DNA of 64,000 nt from Sphaerisporangium fuscum (GCF_018531465.1 NZ_JAHDTF010000010.1:62001-126000), one strand, 5' to 3'. Shown: positions 39,096 to 48,758, numbered from the stretch's first letter. A program made the numbers and translations. Notes: generated by a model from the sequence alone, not told the origin.

Positions 39096-40877
39096 ATGGG
39101 TGATGTTAACGCTAACACCGCCTACGTAGTCGGAGTCGACTTCGGCACGCTGTCCGGCCGGGCCGTGGTCGTCTCCGTCGAGGACGGCACCGAACTCGGC
39201 AGCGCGGTCCACGAGTACCCGAACGCCGTCATCGACGCGGTGCTCCCGTCCTCGGGCGCCACGCTCCCGGGCGACTGGGCGCTGCAGGACCCGGAGGACT
39301 ACCGCGAGGTGCTCCGGAACGCGGTGCCCGCCGCCGTCGCGGCCAGCGGCGTCGACCCCGCCCGGATCATCGGCATCGCCACCGACTTCACCGCCTGCAC
39401 CGTGCTGCCCGTCCTCGCCGACGGCACGCCGCTGTGCGAGATCTCCGAGCTGCGCGACCGCCCGCACGCCTACCCCAAACTGTGGCGCCACCACGCCGCC
39501 CAGGCGCAGGCCAACCGCATCAACGACCTCGCGCACGAGCGGGGAGAGCCCTGGATCGGCCGGTACGGCGGCAAGATCTCCTCCGAGTGGCAGTTCGCCA
39601 AGGCCCTGCAGGTGCTGGAGGAGGACCCCGAGATCTACGACCGCATGGAGCGGTGGATCGAGGCGGCCGACTGGATCATCTGGCAGCTGTGCGGCGAGGA
39701 GACCCGCAACGCCTGCACCGCCGGGTACAAGGGCGTCTTCCAGGACGGCCGGTACCCCTCCGAGGAGTTCCTGGCCGCGCTGAACCCCCGCTTCGCCGAC
39801 TTCGCCCGTACCCGCCTGGAACATCCGATCTCGCCGCTCGGCGCCAGGGTCGGGTCGCTGACCGCCGAGGCGGCCAAGTGGACCGGGCTGCCCGAGGGCA
39901 TCGCGGTGGCCGCCGGCAACGTGGACGCCCACGTGGCCGCGCCCGCGGCCCAGGCCGTCGAGGACGGCCAGATGCTCGCCATCATGGGCACCTCGACCTG
40001 CCATGTCATGAACGGCGCCGAGCTGGTCGAGGTGCCGGGCATCTGCGGCGTGGTCGACGGCGGCATCCTGGCCGGCAAGTACGGCTACGAGGCCGGCCAG
40101 AGCGGCGTCGGCGACATCTTCGCCTGGTGGCTGCGCCAGGGCCTGCCGGAGCCGTACTACGCGGCGGCGCGGGCCGAGGGGCTGAACGAGCACGAGTACC
40201 TCACCAGGCTCGCCGCCGAGCAGCCGGTCGGCGCCCACGGGCTGGTGGCACTGGACTGGCAGAGCGGCAACCGTTCGGTCCTGGTCGACCACCACCTCTC
40301 CGGGGTGATCGCCGGGCTGACGCTCGCCACCCGGCCCGAGGAGGTCTACCGGGCGCTGCTGGAGTCGACGGCGTTCGGCGCGCGCAAGATCGTCGAGACG
40401 TTCGAGGCGGCGGGCGTGCCGGTGACGGAGTTCATCGTCACCGGCGGCCTGAAGAAGAACACCTTCCTCATGCAGGTCTACGCCGACGTGCTGCGCCGCC
40501 CCATCGGCATCGGCACCTCCGAGCAGGGGCCGGCCCTCGGCTCGGCGATCCACGCGGCGGTCGCCGCCGGGGCGTACCCGGACGTGCGCGCCGCCGCGGC
40601 GGCGATGGGCGGCTGCGAGCGCGGGGCCTACCTGCCGGACCCGGCGCGGGCCGACGTCTACGACCGCCTGTACGCCGAGTACGTCCGGCTGCACGACTAC
40701 TTCGGCGTCGGCGACGATCTCATGCCGCACCGGCTGCGGGAGATCAGGGACGCGGCCCTGGCGGGCGGCCGGTCCTCAGCACCCGTTTCCGCGGCTTATG
40801 CTCACGGCACCGCCGACGGGAGCCAGCAACAGGCTGTCAAGTCCGTAGTTTCGAAAGGCGAGGTTCCGAACTCATGA
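39096..40877 (+). CDS. araB: Ribulokinase
   Basis: 593 residues from ATG 39096 with AAGGAG five bases upstream; a GTG at 39090 overlaps that site. FGGY-kinase fold with the N-terminal GVDFGTLSGRAVV, the ribulokinase segment YPKLWRHHAAQAQANRIN, GNVDAHVAAPAA, and the C-terminal EFIVTGGLKKNTFLMQVYADVL. It phosphorylates L-ribulose in L-arabinose breakdown. araD follows with an ATGA overlap. An operator-like TGTTAACGCTAACA lies inside codons 4-8. L-arabinose isomerase (araA) is not in the window. Confidence 0.94.
   Translation: MGDVNANTAYVVGVDFGTLSGRAVVVSVEDGTELGSAVHEYPNAVIDAVLPSSGATLPGDWALQDPEDYREVLRNAVPAAVAASGVDPARIIGIATDFTACTVLPVLADGTPLCEISELRDRPHAYPKLWRHHAAQAQANRINDLAHERGEPWIGRYGGKISSEWQFAKALQVLEEDPEIYDRMERWIEAADWIIWQLCGEETRNACTAGYKGVFQDGRYPSEEFLAALNPRFADFARTRLEHPISPLGARVGSLTAEAAKWTGLPEGIAVAAGNVDAHVAAPAAQAVEDGQMLAIMGTSTCHVMNGAELVEVPGICGVVDGGILAGKYGYEAGQSGVGDIFAWWLRQGLPEPYYAAARAEGLNEHEYLTRLAAEQPVGAHGLVALDWQSGNRSVLVDHHLSGVIAGLTLATRPEEVYRALLESTAFGARKIVETFEAAGVPVTEFIVTGGLKKNTFLMQVYADVLRRPIGIGTSEQGPALGSAIHAAVAAGAYPDVRAAAAAMGGCERGAYLPDPARADVYDRLYAEYVRLHDYFGVGDDLMPHRLREIRDAALAGGRSSAPVSAAYAHGTADGSQQQAVKSVVSKGEVPNS
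39104..39117. promoter_or_regulatory. LacI/AraR-type operator inside the araB coding start
   Basis: TGTTAACGCTAACA is a 14-bp LacI-type palindrome (TGTTA/TAACA arms). It begins eight bases after the A of the ATG, so repressor bound here would block elongation or initiation close downstream. A near copy overlaps the -10 of the regulator gene. Confidence 0.65.
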
Positions 40878-41575
40878 CCATGACCGCCGCGCTCGTCGGC
40901 ACGGTGAGAGACCTCCGCGAACAGGTGGCCGCGCTGCACGCCGAGCTGGTCCGCTACCAGCTGGTCGTGTGGACCGCCGGCAACGTGTCCGCCCGGGTGC
41001 CCGGTCACGACCTGATGATCATCAAGCCGAGCGGGGTGTCGTACGACGATCTCACGCCCGAGTCGATGATCCTGTGTGATCTCGACGGCAACGTGGTCGA
41101 GGGAGACCACTCGCCGTCGAGCGACACCGCCGCCCACGCCTACGTCTACCGGGCGATGCCCGGGGTGGGCGGCGTCGTGCACACCCACTCGACCTACGCC
41201 TGCGCCTGGGCCGCGCGGCACGAGCCCATCCCGTGCGTGCTCACGGCGATGGCCGACGAGTTCGGCGGGGAGATCCCGGTCGGGCCGTTCGCGCTCATCG
41301 GGGACGACTCGATCGGCAGGGGCATCGTCGAGACGCTGTCGGGTCACCGCTCCCCGGCGGTCCTGATGGCGGGCCATGGGGTCTTCACCATCGGAAAGGA
41401 CGCCCGCGCCGCCGTGAAGGCCGCCGTGATGTGCGAGGACGTGGCGCGCAGCGTCCACATCTCGCGCCAGCTCGGCGAGCCGCGCCCGATCGCCCAGGAA
41501 CACATCGACCGGCTGTACGACCGCTACCAGAACGTCTACGGGCAGCGCCAAGCCTCTGGCCTCGGTTCATCGTGA
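40874..41575 (+). CDS. araD: L-ribulose-5-phosphate 4-epimerase
   Basis: 233 residues; the ATG overlaps the araB stop (ATGA). Class II aldolase/epimerase fold with zinc ligands in [13 protein letters not shown] (two His) and VLMAGHGVF (third His), and the substrate segment [11 protein letters not shown] plus [11 protein letters not shown]. It converts L-ribulose 5-phosphate to D-xylulose 5-phosphate, the last step before the pentose phosphate pathway. A GCTACC/GGTAGC hairpin follows the stop. Confidence 0.93.
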   Translation: MTMTAALVGTVRDLREQVAALHAELVRYQLVVWTAGNVSARVPGHDLMIIKPSGVSYDDLTPESMILCDLDGNVVEGDHSPSSDTAAHAYVYRAMPGVGGVVHTHSTYACAWAARHEPIPCVLTAMADEFGGEIPVGPFALIGDDSIGRGIVETLSGHRSPAVLMAGHGVFTIGKDARAAVKAAVMCEDVARSVHISRQLGEPRPIAQEHIDRLYDRYQNVYGQRQASGLGSS

Positions 41576-41587
41576 CGAAATCTTCAC

Positions 41588-41603
41588 GCTACCTACCGGT
41601 AGC
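41588..41603 (+). promoter_or_regulatory. Small hairpin between araD and the sugar-binding protein gene
   Basis: GCTACC-TACC-GGTAGC, a perfect 6-bp inverted repeat 12 bases after the araD stop. It could be a processing site, a weak terminator or an operator for the transport genes that follow. Confidence 0.35.
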
Positions 41604-41723
41604 GATCAACGCCGGGTGCGGCTACCTTACACGTACTCACAAAAACCACCACACTCGCTCATATACCGCGATGTATTGCGACGGTCCCCGTCGGGAAACC
41701 CCCATCCGCAAGGAGATAGAGAA

Positions 41724-42860
41724 GTGAAACTCACGAGACTGGCGACGGTGGCCTCCACCGTCGCGCTCGCGGCACTCCTGACCGCGTGCGGCTCCAGCCA
41801 GAAGACCGTCGACGCCCAGGCCTCGGCGAGCGGTGCGGCCGGCAACAGTGGCGCCCTCGTCGGCGTCACCATGCCGACCAAGTCGTCCGAGCGCTGGATC
41901 CACGACGGCGACAATGTCAAGTCGAGCCTGGAGAAGCTGGGCTACAAGGTCGACCTGCAGTACGCCGAGAACGACATCCCCACGCAGGTCAACCAGATCG
42001 AGAACCAGATCACCAAGGGCGCCAAGCTCCTGATCATCGCCTCGATCGACGGCACGGCCATCACCACGCAGCTGCAGGAGGCGGCCGACAAGCACATCCC
42101 GGTCATCTCCTACGACCGCCTGATCCGCAACAGCCCCAACGTCGACTACTACGCCACCTTCGACAACTTCAAGGTCGGCGTCCAGCAGGCCACCTCGCTG
42201 CTGGTCGGCCTGAAGCTGAAGAACGCCGACGGCGGCGACGGCAGCGCCAAGGGCCCGTTCAACGTCGAGCTGTTCGCCGGCTCGCCCGACGACAACAACG
42301 CCACCTTCTTCTTCAACGGCGCCATGTCGGTGCTCAAGCCCTACATCGACAAGGGCACCCTGAAGGTCCAGAGCGGCCAGACCGACTTCAAGACCGTCGC
42401 CATCCTCCGCTGGGACCCGGCCACCGCGCAGAAGCGCATGGAGGACCTGCTCACCAAGACCTACAGCGGCGGCAAGAAGGTCGACGGCGTGCTGTCGCCG
42501 TACGACGGCCTGTCGATCGGCATCCTGTCGGCCCTCAAGAGCAACGGCTACGGCACCTCCGGCCAGCCGTACCCGATCGTGACCGGCCAGGACGCCGAGC
42601 TGGCCTCCGTGAAGTCGATCATCGCGGGCGAGCAGTACTCCACGATCTACAAGGACACCCGCAAGCTGGCCGACGTCACCGTCAAGATGGCCGACACCGT
42701 GCTCAAGGGCGGCAAGCCCGAGGTGAACAACACCACCGACTACAACAACGGCAACAAGGTCGTCCCCTCGTACCTGCTGCAGCCGGTGATCGTCGACAAG
42801 ACGAACTACGAGAAGGAACTCGTCGAGACCGGCTACTACACCCAGTCGCAGCTGGGCTGA
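41724..42860 (+). CDS. chvE: ChvE-type sugar-binding lipoprotein of a multiple-monosaccharide ABC importer
   Basis: 378 residues from GTG 41724 behind AAGGAGAT. A lipoprotein signal ([20 protein letters not shown]) gives a membrane-anchored protein. The mature domain is a periplasmic-binding-protein fold ([68 protein letters not shown]) of the ChvE/GguA family, which binds aldoses such as arabinose, xylose, glucose and galactose. It is followed by the ATPase and permease genes, with a stable hairpin between binding-protein and ATPase genes. With araB and araD upstream, L-arabinose is the likely main ligand. Confidence 0.92.
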   Translation: MKLTRLATVASTVALAALLTACGSSQKTVDAQASASGAAGNSGALVGVTMPTKSSERWIHDGDNVKSSLEKLGYKVDLQYAENDIPTQVNQIENQITKGAKLLIIASIDGTAITTQLQEAADKHIPVISYDRLIRNSPNVDYYATFDNFKVGVQQATSLLVGLKLKNADGGDGSAKGPFNVELFAGSPDDNNATFFFNGAMSVLKPYIDKGTLKVQSGQTDFKTVAILRWDPATAQKRMEDLLTKTYSGGKKVDGVLSPYDGLSIGILSALKSNGYGTSGQPYPIVTGQDAELASVKSIIAGEQYSTIYKDTRKLADVTVKMADTVLKGGKPEVNNTTDYNNGNKVVPSYLLQPVIVDKTNYEKELVETGYYTQSQLG

Positions 42861-42866
42861 TCCAAC

Positions 42867-42898
42867 GGGGTGCGGCGCCCGGCGAGGAGCCGCACCCC
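42867..42898 (+). promoter_or_regulatory. Intra-operon hairpin after the sugar-binding protein gene
   Basis: A perfect 10-bp stem (GGGGTGCGGC / GCCGCACCCC) with a 12-base loop starts six bases after the stop codon. Hairpins in this position commonly protect binding-protein mRNA and lower ATPase/permease levels. Confidence 0.6.
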
Positions 42899-42929
42899 GC
42901 CGCGACATCCCCTGAGGGACGTGAACCAG

Positions 42930-44468
42930 ATGACCGACGACATCCTGCGGATGCGTGGAATCACCAAGACGTTTCCCGGAGTCAAGGCGCTCCAGGACGT
43001 CAACCTGTCGGTGCGCCGGGGCGAGATCCACGCCATCTGCGGTGAGAACGGCGCGGGCAAGTCGACCCTGATGAAGGTGCTGTCGGGGGTCTACCCCCAC
43101 GGCTCCTACGAGGGCGAGATCTTCTTCGACGGCGAGCCGTGCCGCTTCTCCGGCATCCGAGACAGCGAGCACCGCGGCATCGTCATCATCCACCAGGAAC
43201 TGGCGCTGTGCCCCCAGCTGTCGATCGCCGAGAACATCTTCCTCGGCAACGAGCAGGCCGACCGCGGCCTGATCGACTGGAACCGCACCAACCACGAGGC
43301 CGGCAAGCTCCTCGCCCGGGTGGGCCTGCCCGAGAACCCCGTGACCCAGGTGTCCGACATCGGCGTGGGCAAGCAGCAGCTCGTGGAGATCGCCAAGGCG
43401 CTGTCGAAGAAGGTGCGCCTGCTCATCCTCGACGAGCCGACGGCCGCGCTGAACGACGAGGACTCCGCCCACCTGCTCGACCTGCTGCGCGGGCTGCGTG
43501 ACGAGGGCATCACCTCGGTGATCATCTCGCACAAGCTCAACGAGGTCACCGCGATCGCCGACTCCATCACCATCCTGCGCGACGGGCGCACGATCGAGAC
43601 GATGGACATGAAGACCGACGAGGTCACCGAGGACCGCATCATCTCGGGCATGGTCGGCCGCGACCTGGAGTCCCGCTTCCCGCCTCACGAGCCGAAGATC
43701 GGCGAGGAGGCGCTGCGCATCGAGGACTGGACGGTGCACAGCCCCACCGTGCGCGGCCGCAAGGTCGTCTCCGGGGCCGGCCTGTACGTCCGCCGCGGCG
43801 AGATCGTCGGGCTCGCGGGCCTGATGGGCGCCGGTCGCACCGAGCTCGCGATGAGCGTCTTCGGCCGCTCCTACGGCGTCGACATCTCCGGCCGCGTCTA
43901 CCGCGACGGGAAGCAGGTCGAGATCCGCACGGTGCGCGACGCCATCAGGCACGGCATCGCCTACGCCACCGAGGACCGCAAGCGCTACGGGCTCAACCTC
44001 ATCGACGACATCAAGCGCAACATCTCGGCCGCCCGGCTCTCCAAGCTGGCCCGCCGTGGCTGGATCAACGAGAACGAGGAGTACAAGGTCGCCGAGGAGT
44101 TCCGCGGGAGCATGAACATCAAGGCTCCCGGCGTCTCCAGCATCACCGGCAAGCTCAGCGGCGGCAACCAGCAGAAGGTCGTGCTGTCGAAGTGGATCTT
44201 CTCCGACGCCGACGTGCTGATCCTCGACGAGCCGACCCGCGGCATCGACGTGGGGGCCAAGTACGAGATCTACACGATCATCAACCGCCTGGCCGACGAG
44301 GGCAAGGCGATCCTGGTCATCTCGTCGGAGCTGCCCGAACTCCTGGGTCTGTGCGACCGGATCTACACGCTCTCCGCCGGCCGCATCACCGGCGAGTTCG
44401 CCCGCGAGGAAGCCACACAGGAACGCCTGATGCAGTACATGACGAAGGGACAGGAACAGCTCCGATGA
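42930..44468 (+). CDS. gguA: Sugar ABC transporter ATP-binding protein (GguA-type, two ATPase domains)
   Basis: 512 residues from ATG 42930; GTG 42921 is an alternative start. Two fused ABC domains: the first with GENGAGKST, the Q-loop [10 protein letters not shown] and [18 protein letters not shown] plus [11 protein letters not shown]; the second with a degenerate Walker A (GLMGAGRTE) but intact [15 protein letters not shown] and [19 protein letters not shown]. This is the standard layout of MglA/GguA-type monosaccharide importers. The permease start overlaps its stop (ATGA). Confidence 0.94.
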   Translation: MTDDILRMRGITKTFPGVKALQDVNLSVRRGEIHAICGENGAGKSTLMKVLSGVYPHGSYEGEIFFDGEPCRFSGIRDSEHRGIVIIHQELALCPQLSIAENIFLGNEQADRGLIDWNRTNHEAGKLLARVGLPENPVTQVSDIGVGKQQLVEIAKALSKKVRLLILDEPTAALNDEDSAHLLDLLRGLRDEGITSVIISHKLNEVTAIADSITILRDGRTIETMDMKTDEVTEDRIISGMVGRDLESRFPPHEPKIGEEALRIEDWTVHSPTVRGRKVVSGAGLYVRRGEIVGLAGLMGAGRTELAMSVFGRSYGVDISGRVYRDGKQVEIRTVRDAIRHGIAYATEDRKRYGLNLIDDIKRNISAARLSKLARRGWINENEEYKVAEEFRGSMNIKAPGVSSITGKLSGGNQQKVVLSKWIFSDADVLILDEPTRGIDVGAKYEIYTIINRLADEGKAILVISSELPELLGLCDRIYTLSAGRITGEFAREEATQERLMQYMTKGQEQLR

Positions 44469-45730
44469 GCAGCATCTCACCCGCCGGCGCCGACGTCGCC
44501 CCGGGCGCCAAGGACGCGGGCCCCGCCCAGCCGCCGGGCCGGGCCTCGCTGTTCGGCGTATCGCTCAACATCCGCCAGAGCGGCATCTACATAGCCTTCG
44601 CGCTCATCGTGGTGCTGTTCTCGGTGCTCACCGGCGGTGCTCTGCTCGAACCGCAGAACATCTCCAACATCATCGTGCAGAACTCCTACATCCTGATCCT
44701 GTCCATCGGGATGATCCTCATCATCATCGCCGGGCACATCGACCTGTCCGTCGGCTCGGTCGTCGCCGTCACCGGCGCCATCGCGGCCGTGCTCATGGTG
44801 AACTACGGCGTCCCCTGGCCGCTCGCCCTGCTGATCACCCTGATCGCCGGCGCCGCCATCGGCGCCTGGCAGGGCTACTGGATCGCCTACTTCGGCATCC
44901 CGGCGTTCATCGTCACCCTGGCCGGCATGCTGCTGTTCCGCGCGCTGACCCTCACCGTGCTCGGCAACCAGGGCATCGGCCCCTTCCCCGACCAGGTCCG
45001 CACGCTGGCCAACGGCTTCACCGACGGCTACCTCGGCAACATCGGCCTCGGCCCGCTCGGCGGCGCCGACCTGTTCAGCCTGATCGTCGGCATCCTCGCC
45101 GTCGCCGGCATGGCCGTGTCCCAGTGGCGCAACCGCTCGGCCCGCCTGGGCTACCGCCAGAGCGTCGACCCCTTCCCGGTCTTCCTGCTGAAGATCATCG
45201 GTTCGGCCGTGGTGATCATGGCGATCGTGGTGCAGCTCGCCCGCTTCAAGAACCTCCCGTGGGTTCTGGTGCTGCTCGCGGCCCTCGTGCTCGGCTACTC
45301 GCTGCTCACCAACCGCGCCGTCTTCGGCCGCCGCATCTACGCCATCGGCGGCAACCTCCAGGCGGCGATGCTGTCCGGCGTCAAGGTCAAGTCGGTCGTC
45401 TTCTGGCTGTTCGTCAACATGGGCGTGCTGGCCGCGGTGGCCGGCGTCATCTTCGCCGGACGCCTCAACCAGGCCGGTCCGACCGCGGGCAACTCCTTCG
45501 AGCTGGACGCCATCGCGGCGGCGTTCATCGGCGGCGCGGCCGTCCAGGGCGGCGTCGGCCGGGTCGTCGGCGCGATCACCGGTGGTCTGATCATGGGTGT
45601 CATCAACAACGGCATGTCGCTCATCGGCGCGCCCAGCGAGCGGGTCATGCTCGTCAAGGGCGCCGTCCTGCTCGCCGCGGTCGCCTTCGACGTGTGGACC
45701 AAGCGGCGCGCCGGCTCGGCCGCCCAGTAG
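44465..45730 (+). CDS. gguB: Sugar ABC transporter permease (GguB-type)
   Basis: 421 residues, about ten membrane helices. BPD_transp_2-type permease motifs are present: [24 protein letters not shown] and the C-terminal [38 protein letters not shown] in pieces. The length is close to that of GguB, which is longer than RbsC because of an extra loop ([15 protein letters not shown]). It forms the importer with the preceding ATPase and ChvE-like lipoprotein. A terminator hairpin follows 10 bases later. Confidence 0.93.
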   Translation: MSSISPAGADVAPGAKDAGPAQPPGRASLFGVSLNIRQSGIYIAFALIVVLFSVLTGGALLEPQNISNIIVQNSYILILSIGMILIIIAGHIDLSVGSVVAVTGAIAAVLMVNYGVPWPLALLITLIAGAAIGAWQGYWIAYFGIPAFIVTLAGMLLFRALTLTVLGNQGIGPFPDQVRTLANGFTDGYLGNIGLGPLGGADLFSLIVGILAVAGMAVSQWRNRSARLGYRQSVDPFPVFLLKIIGSAVVIMAIVVQLARFKNLPWVLVLLAALVLGYSLLTNRAVFGRRIYAIGGNLQAAMLSGVKVKSVVFWLFVNMGVLAAVAGVIFAGRLNQAGPTAGNSFELDAIAAAFIGGAAVQGGVGRVVGAITGGLIMGVINNGMSLIGAPSERVMLVKGAVLLAAVAFDVWTKRRAGSAAQ

Positions 45731-45740
45731 CCGCCCGCGG

Positions 45741-45765
45741 CCCGGTGCCGAGGGAGGGCACCGGG
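45741..45765 (+). terminator. Terminator of the arabinose/ABC transporter operon
   Basis: A perfect 9-bp stem (CCCGGTGCC / GGCACCGGG) with a seven-base loop, 10 bases after the permease stop. Confidence 0.65.
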
Positions 45766-45939
45766 GACGCGCGGCGTCCCTCTCACCGGCGCGGCGGCCC
45801 GTGGCCGCCCGCGCCCGGAATGCGGTGGGGTGCCCCCGATGTTGCCTGGGGGAGCCAGGTCTGGTGCGAGCGCGCCCGCGTGCGCGCCGTACTCTGGTGG
45901 TTCGAGCGACAGCAGAGCAGGCACGACAGGAGGCCCCCG

Positions 45940-46929
45940 GTGCTCGTTGACTCCTTCGGGCGAGTGGCGACGGACCTTCGTGTCTCGTTGACCGACCGGT
46001 GCAACCTCCGCTGCACCTACTGCATGCCGCCCGAAGGGCTCGACTGGCTCCCCAAGCCCGACCTGCTGACCGCCGACGAGATCTGCCGCCTGGTGGCCAT
46101 CGGCGTCGAACGGCTCGGCATCACCGAGGTGCGCTACACCGGCGGCGAGCCGCTGCTGCGCCGCGAGCTGGTCGACATCGTCGGGCGGACGGCGGCGCTG
46201 CGGCCCCGTCCGCAGGTCTCGATCACCTCCAACGGCATCGGCCTGGCCCGGCTCGCCGCGCCGCTGGCCGCGGCGGGTCTCGACCGGGTCAACATCTCGC
46301 TCGACACCCTCGACCGCGACACCTTCGTCAAGCTCGCGCACCGCGACCGGCTCGCCGACGTCCTGGCCGGTCTCGAGGCCGCCGACGAGGCCGGCCTGCG
46401 GCCGGTGAAGGTCAACAGCGTCCTGATGCGCGACGTCAACGACGCCGAGGCGGTGCCGCTGCTGCGGTTCTGCCTGGAGCACGGGTACGAGCTGCGGTTC
46501 ATCGAGCAGATGCCGCTCGACGCGCAGCACGGCTGGCGCCGCGAGAACATGGTGACGGCCGAGGAGATCCTCGACCGGCTGTCGGCCCGCTTCGAGCTCA
46601 CCCCCGACGACCCCGCCGAGCGGGGGAGCGCTCCGGCCGAGGTCTTCCTGGTCGACGGCGGGCCCGCGCGCGTGGGCGTCATCGGCTCGGTCACCCGGCC
46701 GTTCTGCGGCGCCTGCGACCGGGTGCGGCTGACCGCCGACGGCCAGATCCGCAACTGCCTGTTCGCCACCGAGGAGTCCGACCTGCGCAAGGCCATGCGC
46801 TCGGGCGCCTCCGACGACGAGCTCGCCGAGCGCTGGACGGCCGCCGTGCGCGGCAAGCGGGCCGGGCACGGCATCGACGATCCGAGCTTCCTGCAGCCGG
46901 CCCGCCCGATGTCGGCCATCGGCGGCTGA
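45940..46929 (+). CDS. moaA: GTP 3',8-cyclase (molybdenum cofactor biosynthesis)
   Basis: 329 residues from GTG 45940 with ACAGGAGG eight bases upstream. A radical SAM core with CNLRCTYC near residue 20, YTGGEPLL, and the second 4Fe-4S cluster in FCGACDRVRLTADGQIRNC. The C-terminus ends in the GG pair (SAIGG) required by MoaA. It makes the cyclic pyranopterin precursor from GTP with MoaC. A mobA-like gene starts one base after its stop, forming a cofactor operon. I saw no clear Moco riboswitch upstream. Confidence 0.95.
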   Translation: MLVDSFGRVATDLRVSLTDRCNLRCTYCMPPEGLDWLPKPDLLTADEICRLVAIGVERLGITEVRYTGGEPLLRRELVDIVGRTAALRPRPQVSITSNGIGLARLAAPLAAAGLDRVNISLDTLDRDTFVKLAHRDRLADVLAGLEAADEAGLRPVKVNSVLMRDVNDAEAVPLLRFCLEHGYELRFIEQMPLDAQHGWRRENMVTAEEILDRLSARFELTPDDPAERGSAPAEVFLVDGGPARVGVIGSVTRPFCGACDRVRLTADGQIRNCLFATEESDLRKAMRSGASDDELAERWTAAVRGKRAGHGIDDPSFLQPARPMSAIGG

Positions 46930-46930
46930 G

Positions 46931-47617
46931 GTGCCCCCCGGCCCCGGCGGGCGCCCGGCGCACGACGCTTCGGGCGGGCGCGGCGGGCGCGGCCCGGTGT
47001 ACGAGTTCTCCGGCGGGCGCGCGGGAGGCGGCCCGGTGTACGACGCCGTGGTGCTGGCGGGGGGCGCCGCGCGGCGCCTCGGCGGAGGCGACAAGCCGGG
47101 CGTGCGCGTGGGCGGCCTGACGCTCGTCGAGCGGGTCGCCGCGGCCGTCCCGGACGCCGCCCGCCTGATCGTGGTCGGTCCCGCCTACCCCGGTCTGCCG
47201 CGCGCCCTGTTCGTCCGTGAGGACCCTCCCGGCGGCGGTCCCGTGCCGGCCCTGCGCGCGGGCCTCGCGGTCTCCCGCGCCCCCTTCGTGGCCCTGCTGG
47301 CCGCCGATCTGCCGTTCCTGCTTCCCGGGCACCTCGCCGCGCTGCTGTCGGCCGCCGCGACGGGCCCTGGCGCCGTCCTCGTCGACGACGAGGGCCACGA
47401 CCAGTGGCTCACCGGGGTCTGGCGCACCGAGACGCTCAGCGCCGCCCTGGCCGCCTACGAGGGAGGATCCCTGCGCGGGCTGCTCGGCCCCCTGGAGCCG
47501 GTACGGCTGGCGCTGCCGGTGGGCGACGACGGCCGCGTTCCATGGTTCGATTGCGACACGATGGACGATGTGCGGTACGCCAGGAATCACATCAGCACCA
47601 CGACCGACAAACCCTGA
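46931..47617 (+). CDS. mobA: MobA-like NTP transferase (molybdenum cofactor guanylyltransferase type)
   Basis: 228 residues. The nucleotidyltransferase start is VVLAGGAARRLGGGDKPGVRVGG, with the magnesium-binding Asp in LAADLPFL and a late GVWRTETL segment. The DUF6457 gene downstream often accompanies such MobA-like genes in actinobacteria. The first 35 residues include a short imperfect duplication (GGRGGRGPVYEF and GGRAGGGPVYDA), so GTG 47036 may be the real start. It probably attaches GMP to molybdopterin. Confidence 0.85.
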   Translation: MPPGPGGRPAHDASGGRGGRGPVYEFSGGRAGGGPVYDAVVLAGGAARRLGGGDKPGVRVGGLTLVERVAAAVPDAARLIVVGPAYPGLPRALFVREDPPGGGPVPALRAGLAVSRAPFVALLAADLPFLLPGHLAALLSAAATGPGAVLVDDEGHDQWLTGVWRTETLSAALAAYEGGSLRGLLGPLEPVRLALPVGDDGRVPWFDCDTMDDVRYARNHISTTTDKP

Positions 47618-47682
47618 AAAATCATCGATCGAGCGGTGAATGCGGCTTATCCCGCTCGCCAATTTCGGACGAAGGGGATGCT

Positions 47683-47940
47683 ATGAACGTGCTGGCCGAA
47701 TGGACGGCTCTGGTCTGCAAGGAACTCGGCATCGACCCGGAGAAAGTCGACCGCGACGCGGTTCTCGACCTCACCCGGGACGTCGCCCACGGCGTCGCCC
47801 GGCCGGCGGCGCCACTCACGGCGTACCTGCTCGGGCTGGCCCAGGGCGCGGGCACCGCGCCGCCGGACGCGGTCGAGCGGCTGTCGGCGCTGGCGGGAAA
47901 CTGGGGCCGGGCCACAGCGGAGACGCTCGGCGATTCATGA
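47683..47940 (+). CDS. DUF6457 domain-containing protein
   Basis: 85 residues from ATG 47683, behind GAAGGGG. A small helical protein (LAEWTALVCKELGIDPEKVD, then LTRDVAHGVARPAAPLTAYLLGLAQG) matching the DUF6457 family, which is encoded beside mobA/moa genes in many actinomycetes. The function is unknown, but the context implies a part in molybdenum cofactor or molybdoenzyme handling. A strong hairpin follows. Confidence 0.8.
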   Translation: MNVLAEWTALVCKELGIDPEKVDRDAVLDLTRDVAHGVARPAAPLTAYLLGLAQGAGTAPPDAVERLSALAGNWGRATAETLGDS

Positions 47941-47984
47941 GCCCCGCTCGAAAATGATATGCGGGGGATTTGAGCCGGGAATGG

Positions 47985-48025
47985 GCGACGCCGGGTGGTT
48001 ACGGGGGCAAACCACCCGGCGTCGC
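47985..48025 (+). terminator. Strong hairpin after the DUF6457 gene, shared with the 6C-like RNA
   Basis: A 16-bp perfect stem (arms 47985-48000 and 48010-48025, GCGACGCCGGGTGGTT and complement) with the loop ACGGGGGCA. It can end transcription from the mobA side and is also the 3'-terminal hairpin of the minus-strand small RNA. Confidence 0.7.
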
Positions 48026-48110
48026 TTCATCGGCGTTCCGACGGGGGCCCGGAACGCCGGCACGAGCGCTCCGACGGGGGACCAGAGCGCTTGTCTAAAG
48101 CGTACACCTA
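47985..48110 (-). ncRNA. 6C-like small RNA
   Basis: Read on the minus strand, two consecutive perfect hairpins present C-rich loops. AGCGCTC-TGGTCCCCCGTCG-GAGCGCT lies at 48065-48091. The second has arms CGGCGTTCCG / CGGAACGCCG at 48031-48059 and loop GGCCCCCGT. Both share GG(T/G)CCCCCGTCGGA. A third hairpin (loop TGCCCCCGT) follows and would terminate the RNA, although there is no U-tract. Two stem-loops with runs of C are the hallmark of the 6C RNA family of actinobacteria. A TTGACT -35 lies upstream on the minus strand at 48125-48130. The exact 5' end is a guess. Confidence 0.72.
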
Positions 48111-48137
48111 CTACCCATGGGGTGAGTCAAGACTTTG

Positions 48138-48461
48138 TCACGACCCGATCTCGCGTCGGTGGCGTGGTATCTCGTTTTGGTTAGGTGTCTCGGAGTCGAA
48201 GGTCGAGGGGACACCGCGACTCGGCTGGTTCGCCCCGATCACGGCAAAGTACGGCAAGAAGATCGCTCCGGCCACGAACAGCGCCCGCACGGGCCACGGT
48301 ACGTTGAGCACGGCGGCCAGGATCAAGCAGATGACGCGGATTCCCATCTGGATGAAATAGACCTTCTCCCGGCGCCCGATGTCGGCCGTGAGCGACGGCT
48401 GTGCGTCTGTGACCTGGTGGACGACCGGACGACGGCGCTGCCATACCTTCACACGAACCAC
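48138..48461 (-). CDS. DUF3099 domain-containing membrane protein
   Basis: 107 residues from GTG 48461 (GGGGGA site upstream); a TTG at 48476 would add five. It has the DUF3099 pattern QVTDAQPSLTADIGRREKVYFIQMGIRVICLILA and a second hydrophobic stretch (VRALFVAGAIFLPYFAVIGAN), so two membrane helices. The C-terminal tail is polar. These small actinobacterial proteins have no known function. The gene ends just before the promoter of the 6C-like RNA on the same strand, so read-through into the RNA is possible. Confidence 0.85.
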   Translation of the reverse strand: MVRVKVWQRRRPVVHQVTDAQPSLTADIGRREKVYFIQMGIRVICLILAAVLNVPWPVRALFVAGAIFLPYFAVIGANQPSRGVPSTFDSETPNQNEIPRHRREIGS

Positions 48462-48545
48462 CGTAGTCCCCCGCAAGGACGGTCATGACGGCGGCCGCGC
48501 GCCGGTGGACCGTCATACGATCAAGGCCGACGGAAGGAGAGGTGG

Positions 48546-48758
48546 ATGAGCGATCGTACCTACCGCGTGACCGAGATCGTCGGCACGTCACCCGAGAGCG
48601 TCGACCAGGCGATCCGCAACGGGATACGCCGCGCCGCCGAGACCCTGCGGCACCTCGACTGGTTCGAGGTGACCGAGATACGCGGCCACATCCAGGACGG
48701 CGAGATCGGCCACTACCAGGTCGGCATGAAGGTCGGCTTCCGCCTGGAGGACTCCTGA
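48546..48758 (+). CDS. Dodecin family protein
   Basis: 70 residues with the complete dodecin pattern: YRVTEIVGTSPESVDQAIRNGI, the flavin-stacking Trp in LDWFEVTEIRGHI, and a C-terminal GHYQVGMKVGFRLED strand. Dodecins form hollow dodecamers that store riboflavin or FMN (bacterial) or CoA. GGAAGGAG precedes the ATG. It is followed by a strong hairpin. Confidence 0.95.
   Translation: MSDRTYRVTEIVGTSPESVDQAIRNGIRRAAETLRHLDWFEVTEIRGHIQDGEIGHYQVGMKVGFRLEDS

Noticed and set aside
45766..45939. Molybdenum cofactor riboswitch upstream of moaA
   Set aside because: I could not find the conserved Moco core or its stem arrangement; only generic GC-rich hairpins are present.
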